DNA of 5,485 nucleotides from a bacterium (GTDB lineage Bacteria > Vulcanimicrobiota > Vulcanimicrobiia > Vulcanimicrobiales > SCRA01), in assembly GCA_028869325.1 (NCBI GenBank), contig JAGWST010000137.1, positions 1-5,485 of the forward strand, read 5' to 3'. Below are positions 1 to 5,485 of this stretch, one piece after another. The first letter of the stretch is position 1, and each line of letters begins with the position of its first letter. Made by a program: the position numbers and the translations under genes. Under the pieces are notes generated by a model. That model did no database searches. It saw only the letters and a program-made list of their open reading frames with translations, and was not told where the DNA came from.

Positions 1-364
1 GCGGCTTCGGATCTTTGATCCACGCGACGACCGCGTCCTGGGTCTTTGCCATCGCAGGGTTCTTCAGATCTCCGTGGAGATTGGGTCCGACTCCGCCGCT
101 CCCGTCGGCTCCGTGGCACGACGCACAGTTCGCGGCGAAGAGCGTCTTCCCGTGCGCGACGTCACCACCGCCGGCGGCAACCGCCGCGGGCGATGCCTCT
201 GCGGCGGCCGGCGACGACTCCGCAGCCGCCGGCGATGCGGCCGCGGGTGAAGCGGCGGTGCTGGATTCGCCCGACGACGTCGAAGTCTGCGAGCCTTTCG
301 AACACCCGGTGGCGACCATCGCCACGAGCGCCAGCATCGCTGCCACGGTCAAAAACTTCTTCAC
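1..364 (-). CDS. Lipoprotein-type c-type cytochrome (class I, one haem), C-terminus cut by window edge
   Basis: A small electron carrier, probably anchored to a membrane and facing the periplasm. The visible part is 121 residues. It begins with a lipoprotein signal peptide: KK at 2-3, a hydrophobic stretch at 4-18, and a lipobox-like VATGC ending at Cys21. A low-complexity Ser/Pro/Ala linker follows (about 22-67) with four SPAA units at 39, 44, 51 and 58. The cytochrome c domain starts near 68. Its haem-binding CASCH is at 80-84 (Cys80 and Cys83 bind haem covalently, His84 is the axial ligand), followed by GADG and a GPNL motif at 93-96, as is usual in this family. The reading frame leaves the window after WIKDPKP, before the Met expected as the second haem ligand. 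The start is GTG at 364-362, with GAGAGGAG about 10 nt upstream; no ATG fits the signal peptide better. Haem attachment and class are firm; the redox partner cannot be told. Confidence 0.9.
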   Translation of the reverse strand, partial: MKKFLTVAAMLALVAMVATGCSKGSQTSTSSGESSTAASPAAASPAAAESSPAAAEASPAAVAAGGGDVAHGKTLFAANCASCHGADGSGGVGPNLHGDLKNPAMAKTQDAVVAWIKDPKP

Positions 365-374
365 AGCAGGGACA

Positions 375-382
375 CTCCTCTC
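375..382 (-). promoter_or_regulatory. Ribosome binding site of the cytochrome c gene
   Basis: On the minus strand this reads GAGAGGAG. It is a good anti-16S match lying 10 nt before the GTG codon at 364-362. It decides the start: the GTG directly precedes the KK-hydrophobic signal peptide, and the next in-frame ATG (codon 10) lies inside the hydrophobic core. Confidence 0.6.
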
Positions 383-480
383 ATCACACTCGGCTGAAAC
401 GACGGAGCACAGGCCTTGCCCGCTGTTCGCAGGGCCAAAGACCCCCTCCTCCCCTCGAACGCTAGGAGCTTACCCGCGCC

Positions 481-507
481 ATGCACGAATGCTTGCCTGG
501 TCCATGA
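481..507 (+). promoter_or_regulatory. Possible 8-codon leader ORF overlapping the acetyltransferase start
   Basis: AGGAG at 464-468 lies 12 nt before an ATG at 481. That ATG opens a frame of only eight codons (MHECLPGP). Its TGA at 505-507 overlaps the ATG of the acetyltransferase gene at 504-506 as ATGA, the classic arrangement for translational coupling. The acetyltransferase ATG has no Shine-Dalgarno sequence at normal spacing, so the leader could bring ribosomes to it. This is seen in one sequence only and may be chance. Alternatives are a leaderless transcript starting at or near 489 or 504. Confidence 0.22.
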
Positions 508-989
508 GCAAAGTCTTCTTGCGCTACGCCCGCGACGACGACATCCCGCGCTTGATCGCGGGGGGCGTCGTCCCCGGAGGTGCGGCGGCGATGGGCGCGT
601 GGCAGCAGCGGCTCGCGCTCTCGCTAGCCGAACAACGCAACGGCCGCCGCCTGGTGCTCGTGGCGGAGGATCGCGCCGGTCTCATCGGCGTCGTGCAGCT
701 GGTCTTCCAGTTTCCGCCGGGTTACAACGATCCCGAGGCGGCCAACGGATTCGACGTCGCCATGATCGAGACGCTGCGCGTCTCCGGCCGCGCCGCCGCC
801 TCGGTCGCGACGGAGCTTCTGCAGCAAGCACAGGTCCTAGCGCGCAAGAAGGCGATCGGCACGCTCACGTTCTGCCTCTCCCTGGACGACACCAAGGGCA
901 TCGCCATGGCGAGGCAGTGGGGATTCAAGGAGTTCCGCATCATGCCGGAGCCCAACCGCATGCTGGCCTTCTTCCGCAAACACCTGTAG
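504..989 (+). CDS. GNAT-family N-acetyltransferase
   Basis: Probable cytoplasmic acetyl-CoA-dependent N-acetyltransferase of 161 residues, the usual size for a single GNAT domain. The opening strand VFLRYARDDDIPRLI (4-18) is the typical GNAT start (strand, then 'DD.p.i' helix). Residues 50-70 (LVLVAEDRAGLIGVVQLVFQF) form the central strand pair, with the AEDRAGLIG turn. Strand 4 and the acetyl-CoA pyrophosphate loop fall near 88-103. The loop (SGRAAASVA) is degenerate: the usual R/QxxGxG/A glycines are replaced by Ala, Ser and Val. The end has the common ARQWGF motif (136-141). The start at 504 is chosen because the fold begins almost at once; ATG 489 in the same frame would add five residues (MLAWS). 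The frame stays open further upstream, but there it runs antisense to the cytochrome gene. It converges on the LolA-like gene, with 56 nt between their stop codons. The substrate cannot be predicted, and the loop leaves some doubt about catalysis. Confidence 0.75.
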   Translation: MSKVFLRYARDDDIPRLIAGGVVPGGAAAMGAWQQRLALSLAEQRNGRRLVLVAEDRAGLIGVVQLVFQFPPGYNDPEAANGFDVAMIETLRVSGRAAASVATELLQQAQVLARKKAIGTLTFCLSLDDTKGIAMARQWGFKEFRIMPEPNRMLAFFRKHL

Positions 990-1024
990 TCTCGTGGTAC
1001 TTGTGGCGCACTGCAGCGAGGCGT

Positions 1025-1044
1025 GCCGCGCGCGCACGTGCGGC
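1025..1044. terminator. GC-rich hairpin between convergent genes, possible bidirectional transcription stop
   Basis: An 8-bp stem (GCCGCGCG at 1025-1032 pairing with CGTGCGGC at 1037-1044, one G-T pair) closes a CGCA tetraloop. The structure sits 35 nt after the acetyltransferase stop and ends one base from the stop codon of the LolA-like gene on the other strand, the usual place for a shared terminator. Neither side has a T-run, so it is not a standard intrinsic terminator. In such GC-rich DNA, hairpins of this strength also arise by chance. Confidence 0.3.
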
Positions 1045-1045
1045 G

Positions 1046-1726
1046 TCAAGACGTGAACACGGAGGCGGGGATCGCGACGTTGACCTTGTAGTCGGTGAAC
1101 GCGGCGTCGATATCGCCCTTGTATGCAGGCAGCTCAACCGTGCCTTGCTGATGCGTCACCAATGCGTGCCCCAAGACGTCGGAGAACGTCTGACGCATCG
1201 AGATGTCGCCGCCGTCATTGTAGAACCAGCGCATCGCCGCGATGGTGCCATCGTCGTTGACGCTAACCTCCACGTGATCGACGCGCCCGTGCTTGCGCGG
1301 CACCAGGCGCACGCGATCGGCGTGCTCCAGCGAGACGACGTAGATGGCCGGCCACTGCGAAGGCGCCTCGATGCGCGGATAGACCTTCTTGAACTGGCTC
1401 CCCAGCGCGGGCAGCGTATCGAAGATGACGGCGGAGCGGTCGGGCCTCTCCCAGTAGACCTTACCGGTCAACGTCGGCTTGAGGTACGGGAACGTGTGCA
1501 TCGCAACGTTGACCGTCATCGCCGCCTCGTAGCTGCGGACGTCCGCGTTAACGGCAACCATCTTCGCCAAGAGCGCGCCCAAAGCCGGGTCGCTCGGTTG
1601 CGGAGCGGGCGTCGCACTCGCTGGAGCGTGGGGCGAGGGCGCCGCCGCGGCGGCCCGCAAGAGCGGCATCGGTGCGGCTGCCGCCAGCACGGCCAAAGCC
1701 AGGGCGGTGGTCAATCGCGTGCGCAT
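1046..1726 (-). CDS. Secreted LolA-like / outer-membrane lipoprotein-sorting family protein
   Basis: A 226-residue exported protein. The N-terminus is a signal peptide: MRTR, then a hydrophobic Ala/Leu stretch at 5-23, with likely signal peptidase I cleavage in the Ala run at 25-29. An Ala/Pro/Ser linker covers about 30-46. The mature domain resembles the LolA/LolB-type half-barrel family: an opening helix (47-62), YEAAMTVNV (67-75), the 'GKVYWERPDR' strand (88-97), paired strands RVDHVEVSVNDDGTIAAMRWFY (148-169), then DGGDISMRQTF (171-181) and a closing YKVNVAIPASVF (213-224). The family binds lipids or lipid-modified proteins in the periplasm; a true LolA ferries lipoproteins to the outer membrane. 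Here that role is only inferred, since many paralogues have unknown ligands. The ATG at 1726 lies 15 nt after the queG stop, with only a weak GAG as ribosome site, so coupling to queG translation is likely. No Cys follows the signal, so it is soluble rather than a lipoprotein. Confidence 0.78.
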   Translation of the reverse strand: MRTRLTTALALAVLAAAAPMPLLRAAAAAPSPHAPASATPAPQPSDPALGALLAKMVAVNADVRSYEAAMTVNVAMHTFPYLKPTLTGKVYWERPDRSAVIFDTLPALGSQFKKVYPRIEAPSQWPAIYVVSLEHADRVRLVPRKHGRVDHVEVSVNDDGTIAAMRWFYNDGGDISMRQTFSDVLGHALVTHQQGTVELPAYKGDIDAAFTDYKVNVAIPASVFTS

Positions 1727-1741
1727 ATAGGCTCGAACGTC

Positions 1742-2878
1742 TCAGCCGCCGCGATGGTTTCGGCCCAGGGCGATCGTGATCTCCCCGCGTACGTCCGGAG
1801 CGTTCTCCGTCTCGAGCCGTGCGGCCAGCGCAGCGATCGCCCGCGGCGAGCCGATGCGGCCAAGAGCCCAGGCCACATGGCCCCGCACCATCGGGTGGGG
1901 ATCCTCGCGCAGCGCCTGCTCGAGCGCGGGAACCGCGGCACGGTCGAGCTGGTTACCCAGGCAGACGGCCGCGTTCCGTCGCAACACCGCCGCGCCGCGC
2001 CAACCCATCGCCGTCCCGCGATAACGGCGCTTGAACTCGCCAGCGTGCAGCCGCAGCAGCGCGACCAGATCCGGATAGTGCGTGAGGCCGGGCGCGGGCG
2101 CAAACGCCGCCCGCTCCAGCTTGGGCGCATAGCGGCTGGGCGGACACGCTACCGTGCAGAGATCGCAGCCCCACAGCCAATCCCCGATCAGCGGGCGCAA
2201 GGGGTGCGGAATAGGGTCAACGCGCTGATTGAGATCGGCGATGCAGCGCGTGGCGTCGATCGTGTAGTCGCCGCGCAGCGCGCCGGTCGGACAGACGTCC
2301 AGACAGCGCCGGCACGCGCCGCACTGCTTCTTCACGGGCGCGTCGGGCGCCAAGGGAATATCGGTCACGATCTCGCCCAGGAAGACCTCCGCGCCGAGGC
2401 CCGGGACGATCAGCCCCGTGTGCTTGCCGATCCAACCGAGCCCGCTGCGCGCGGCAAACGCGCGCTCCGCGATGGGCGCGGTGTCGCAGACGGCGCGCGC
2501 GCGGCCGTACGGCTCCAGCAGGCGCTCCAAGCGGGAGAGCGCATCGCGCAAGGTGCGGTGGTAGTCGCGGCTCCACGCGTAGCGCGAGACCCGGCCGCTG
2601 AGCGGCGGCCGCCGATCGCCCGGCTGCGTGTCGTAGCCGACGGCGACGCAGATCACCGCGCGAGCACCCGGCAGAATGCTCTGCGGATCGCTTGCCGCAA
2701 GCGCACGCTGCGCATCGAAGCCCCACGTAGCGAAGTCGCCGCGCTCGAAGGCGGCCGCCAGGCGCACCCGCGTCACCGCGTCGGCCTCCGCGGCCGCCAC
2801 GCGCACGCGGTCCATGCCGCACCGCGCGGCCTCGTCATCCAGCCGGCGGCGCAGCTCGCTCAAGCTCTGCGAGTCCAC
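1742..2878 (-). CDS. queG: Epoxyqueuosine reductase QueG
   Basis: Cytoplasmic cobalamin- and iron-sulfur-dependent enzyme that reduces epoxyqueuosine to queuosine, the last step in making this wobble base in tRNAs for Asp, Asn, His and Tyr. At 378 residues it is full length (E. coli QueG is nearly the same). The N-terminal cobalamin-binding domain contains CDTAPIAERAFA (131-142), where Asp132 matches the catalytic aspartate, and GLGWIGKHTGLI (146-157). A two-cluster ferredoxin domain follows: Cys186, 189, 192 and 196 in CGACRRCLDVCP, then Cys212, and Cys238, 241 and 245 in CDLCTVACPP. All eight cluster ligands are present. Residues 296-373 carry the HEAT-like repeats found in many QueG proteins (RRNAAVCLGN, then MVRGHVAWALGRIGS). 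The start is GTG at 2878-2876, 26 nt after the RND stop; it gives the expected N-terminus, though no strong ribosome site is visible. The frame is open upstream into the end of the pump gene. It is probably co-transcribed with both neighbours. Confidence 0.97.
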   Translation of the reverse strand: MDSQSLSELRRRLDDEAARCGMDRVRVAAAEADAVTRVRLAAAFERGDFATWGFDAQRALAASDPQSILPGARAVICVAVGYDTQPGDRRPPLSGRVSRYAWSRDYHRTLRDALSRLERLLEPYGRARAVCDTAPIAERAFAARSGLGWIGKHTGLIVPGLGAEVFLGEIVTDIPLAPDAPVKKQCGACRRCLDVCPTGALRGDYTIDATRCIADLNQRVDPIPHPLRPLIGDWLWGCDLCTVACPPSRYAPKLERAAFAPAPGLTHYPDLVALLRLHAGEFKRRYRGTAMGWRGAAVLRRNAAVCLGNQLDRAAVPALEQALREDPHPMVRGHVAWALGRIGSPRAIAALAARLETENAPDVRGEITIALGRNHRGG

Positions 2879-2904
2879 GCCGGCGACTTCGTGCTCGCGC
2901 TGCT

Positions 2905-5485
2905 TCAGGCCTCGGCGTGCGGTCCGACCAGCTCGGTCGGAAGCTCGATCTCACCCTCCTGCATCCGCCTCGCGCGGCGGCGCATCTCGCGGGCATCATG
3001 GCGGCGTTGCCCCCAGCCAACCAGCGCGATGTAGACCACCGGTACGAGGAAGAGCGTCAGCAGCAGCGAGGAGAGCAGCCCGCCGATGATCACCGTGCCC
3101 ATCGACTTGCGGAACTCCGCGCCCTCGGTAAGACCCAAGGCCAACGGCAGCATGCCCGCGACCATCGAGGCCGTGGTCATGATGATGGGCCGGAAGCGGA
3201 CCGACGCCGATTCACGAATCGCCTCGCGCAGCGACAGGCCGCGCCGGCCCAGCGTATTCGCGTAATCGACCAGCAGGATGCCGTTCTTGGCGACCAGCCC
3301 CATCAACATCACGATGCCCAGCATCGAGAAGAGATTGAGCGTCTGCCCTTGGAAGAACGCGACGTTTGGAAGGGCCGCGTGCGCCAGATTCGCCGCCGTC
3401 AGGATCCCCAGAGCGCCGACAATCGCCACCGGGATGCTGAACATGATGACCAGCGGTTCCAGATAGCTCCCGTAGAGCACCACCAGCAGCATGTAGATCA
3501 GCAGGAACGAGGTCAACAGCGCCAAGCCGATCTTCGACACGGCATCGGAGAGATTTTGCGCGTCGCCGATCGTCGTCGCCGAGACGCCCGCTGGCAGGAA
3601 TCCCGGCGTGGCCAGCGCGTGATCGACCGCAGAGGTCACCAAGCCGATGGGCGCGTTGTCCTTGGTATTCGCGCTGACCCGCTCGATGCGGTGGCGGTCT
3701 TGGCGCTCGATCAGCGGCGGCTCCGTCGTCCACCTGAAGCTCGCCACGTTGGCCAGCGGCACCCGCGTGCCGTCGGACGCGCGCACGTCGATCGCCTGCA
3801 GCGTGCGCTCGTCGTCACGGACGCCCGGCGGCAGCTGCACCAGCGTGTTGACCAATCCCTCCGGCATGCGCACCTTCGTGGAGATCAGGCCGCCGGCGGC
3901 CGCACGCGCCGTCTGCGCGGCGGCATCCGGCGAGACACCCAGCAGCGCAGCGCGCGCGCGATCGATGTCGATCTCGAGCCGCGGGCCTGCAACTTGATTG
4001 CTTGTCTGAACCTCGGTGGCGTTCGGATTCTTGGCGATGAAGGCCGCCAGCTTACGGGCCCCCGCGTCGAGCACCTCCGTCGGACCCGTCAAGACATAGG
4101 TGATGGCCGGGCCGCCGCCGTTCTGCGCGCCGCCCGCGGTGATCAACGCGCCTGGAACCAGGTAGCCGAGCGTGGTCGCGTCCTTGACGATGACGTGCTC
4201 TTGGTGGCGCTGGTTGGGGTAGAGAATCACATTGATGGTGGCCACGTAGCCGCCCAGCTTGTCGAGATAGCCGTCGGAGTACTCGCCGACGGTCGTGTTG
4301 ACGTACTCCACGCCCGGCATCTTCATGAAGGCATGCGTGAGTCGCAGCGCGCCCGCCTCCGTCTTGGCGATCGGCGTCCCCGGCGGATACTGCAGGCCGA
4401 TGATCGCCTGCCCCCACTCCGTGGCCGGCTGAAACTCGAAGGGCACGATCTGCAAGGCCACCGGCGCGAACGATCCGACGACCAGGGCCAGAGAGCCGCC
4501 AACCACGATCCAGGGGCGGCGCAGCGCCCACGGCAACGCGACGTCGTGGTAGAGCACGCGCGAGCGCTCGAAGGCGAACGTGAAACGGTCCAACAGGTTG
4601 GGCTTGGCGACCCGTTGACCGTCGGCGTGACGGCGCGCCAATCCGCTCTTCTTCAGCACGGCCCACTTGCCGGCGAGCAGCGGCGTCAGCGTGAAGGAGA
4701 CCAGCAGCGAGAAGAGCGTCGCGCAGACGACCACCAAGCCGAACTCGCGCATGTATTCGCCGATGATACCGGACATGAAGGCGATCGGGCTGAAGACCAC
4801 CACGTCGACCAGCGTGATCGCGATGGCGGCGCCGCCGATCTCGGAGCGCCCGTCGACCGCGGCCTGATCCGGCGGCTTACCCATGTCTCGGTGGCGCGTG
4901 ATGTTCTCGATCACCACGATCGAGTCGTCCACCAGGATACCGATGGTCAGCGAGAGGCCCATCAGCGAGAGCACATCGACGGTGAAGCCCAGCTGCCACA
5001 TCACGAAGAACGTCGCCAGCAGCGAGCTGGGAATGGCGATCATCACCACGACCGCGCTGCGCCAGACGTGCAGGAAGAAGAGCAGCACCACCGCCGTGAG
5101 CACGATGCCCTCGAAGAGGTTCTGCAGCACGCCGTTGATCGACTCGTGCATGAAGTCGCTGTCGGCGTTGAGCTCCTTGAAGGTCAGCTGCGGGTACTGC
5201 TGCTGGAGCTTCTTGAACTCGGCGCGCACGGTCTCCGTGGTCCTGGCGGTATCGCTGTCGGAGTCGCGCGCCACCTGCACGATCAGCGCCGTCTTCCCGT
5301 TGACGCCTTGGAGGACGCGCTGGTCGGCATAGCCGTCCACCACTGCGGCCACGTCTCCCACGCGCAGCGTGCTCTGCGCGCCGCCCGGCACCGTCAACGG
5401 CAACTGCGCGATCTGCTGCGCCGAGGTGATATCGGCGCGCACGCCGATGTTGGTCTCGCGGAAGGGCTGGTCGAGGCGGCCGCCC
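2905..5485 (-). CDS. RND-family multidrug efflux permease (HAE1/AcrB type), N-terminus outside the window
   Basis: Inner-membrane proton/drug antiporter, the pump of a tripartite efflux system. About 859 residues are visible, beginning GGRLDQPFRETNIG in the first periplasmic loop; by alignment in memory to AcrB some 220 residues (TM1 and part of the porter domain) lie beyond 5485. In visible numbering TM2-TM6 fall near 123-271, TM7 at 324-344, the second periplasmic loop at 345-653, and TM8-TM12 at 654-822. The proton-relay residues are all present: Asp186-Asp187 in TM4 (GILVDDSIVVIEN; AcrB D407/D408), Lys733 in TM10 (GLVAKNGILLVDYAN; K940), Arg763 (R971) and Thr770 (T978). The pump should therefore be active. 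Loop 2 has the usual family pattern, with a Gly-rich GGAQNGGGP before a porter subdomain strand. The C-terminal tail after TM12 is Arg-rich. The GTG at 5442 is not the true start, because homology continues upstream of it. The substrate is not predictable; AcrB-like drug or lipophile export is more likely than metal export, as no metal-site motif is seen. Confidence 0.96.
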   Translation of the reverse strand, partial: GGRLDQPFRETNIGVRADITSAQQIAQLPLTVPGGAQSTLRVGDVAAVVDGYADQRVLQGVNGKTALIVQVARDSDSDTARTTETVRAEFKKLQQQYPQLTFKELNADSDFMHESINGVLQNLFEGIVLTAVVLLFFLHVWRSAVVVMIAIPSSLLATFFVMWQLGFTVDVLSLMGLSLTIGILVDDSIVVIENITRHRDMGKPPDQAAVDGRSEIGGAAIAITLVDVVVFSPIAFMSGIIGEYMREFGLVVVCATLFSLLVSFTLTPLLAGKWAVLKKSGLARRHADGQRVAKPNLLDRFTFAFERSRVLYHDVALPWALRRPWIVVGGSLALVVGSFAPVALQIVPFEFQPATEWGQAIIGLQYPPGTPIAKTEAGALRLTHAFMKMPGVEYVNTTVGEYSDGYLDKLGGYVATINVILYPNQRHQEHVIVKDATTLGYLVPGALITAGGAQNGGGPAITYVLTGPTEVLDAGARKLAAFIAKNPNATEVQTSNQVAGPRLEIDIDRARAALLGVSPDAAAQTARAAAGGLISTKVRMPEGLVNTLVQLPPGVRDDERTLQAIDVRASDGTRVPLANVASFRWTTEPPLIERQDRHRIERVSANTKDNAPIGLVTSAVDHALATPGFLPAGVSATTIGDAQNLSDAVSKIGLALLTSFLLIYMLLVVLYGSYLEPLVIMFSIPVAIVGALGILTAANLAHAALPNVAFFQGQTLNLFSMLGIVMLMGLVAKNGILLVDYANTLGRRGLSLREAIRESASVRFRPIIMTTASMVAGMLPLALGLTEGAEFRKSMGTVIIGGLLSSLLLTLFLVPVVYIALVGWGQRRHDAREMRRRARRMQEGEIELPTELVGPHAEA

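Noticed and set aside
442..456. Polypyrimidine run (G-rich on the minus strand) as a possible G-quadruplex
   Set aside because: It has only two runs of three or more G separated by a GG pair, so it does not meet the four-run requirement.
15..503. Upstream extension of the acetyltransferase frame to base 15
   Set aside because: This part runs antisense to the cytochrome gene, is low complexity (Ala/Gly/Asp), and the GNAT fold begins right after the ATG at 504.
365..503. Divergent promoters between the cytochrome and acetyltransferase genes
   Set aside because: Promoters must exist here, but no -35/-10 pair with good matches and spacing could be picked on either strand, so none is annotated.
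1033..1042. Palindrome CGCACGTGCG as an operator
   Set aside because: It lies between two gene ends rather than near a start, occurs once, and is better explained as part of the hairpin stem and loop.
2217..2822. Minus-strand open frame inside queG in another frame
   Set aside because: It is fully contained in queG, whose eight cluster cysteines and catalytic motif prove the real frame; the shifted translation is Arg/Ala/Gly-rich with no domain.
416..3034. Very long plus-strand open frame (872 codons) across the acetyltransferase, LolA-like and queG genes
   Set aside because: It is antisense or out of frame to three well-supported genes, its translation is Arg/Ala/Gly-rich without any recognisable domain, and long stop-free antisense frames are expected in GC-rich DNA.
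5440..5442. GTG as the start of the RND permease
   Set aside because: The reading frame continues to base 5485 with family-like sequence (RLDQPFRETNIG), and the protein would lack TM1 and much of the porter domain. It is a gene cut by the window edge.

Overview
This is a GC-rich bacterial window with five genes, two of them cut off by the window edges. The organism is diderm: an RND efflux pump, a LolA-type periplasmic protein and a lipoprotein-type cytochrome c all imply an inner membrane, a periplasm and an outer envelope. The gene mix and codon style resemble high-GC environmental diderms such as Candidatus Eremiobacterota (WPS-2/Vulcanimicrobiota) or Acidobacteriota. That taxonomic guess is an inference of low confidence, since there is no rRNA or other marker gene here.

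Layout. Bases 1-364 (minus) hold the start of a small membrane-anchored class I c-type cytochrome, cut at its C-terminus. Bases 365-503 are a divergent intergenic region. Bases 504-989 (plus) encode a GNAT-type acetyltransferase. A short convergent gap (990-1045) contains a strong GC hairpin. The rest of the window is one minus-strand gene train, read from right to left. It begins with an RND efflux permease whose first roughly 220 residues lie outside the window (2905-5485). Next, 26 nt later, comes the complete epoxyqueuosine reductase gene queG (1742-2878). Last, 15 nt after that, comes a secreted LolA-like protein (1046-1726).

How the genes fit together. The spacing and shared direction suggest that the RND pump, queG and the LolA-like gene are co-transcribed. 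The pump probably belongs to a tripartite efflux system whose adaptor and outer-membrane genes would lie upstream, beyond base 5485. QueG performs the last step of queuosine synthesis in tRNA and has no known functional link to efflux, so its position looks like housekeeping genes sharing a transcript. The cytochrome and the acetyltransferase are separate units transcribed away from each other.

I found no CRISPR array, RNA gene, insertion sequence, phage gene or defence system. The region looks like ordinary chromosome, and the observations in the findings list are modest. Long open frames antisense to the real genes (for example plus strand 416-3034) are by-products of high GC.
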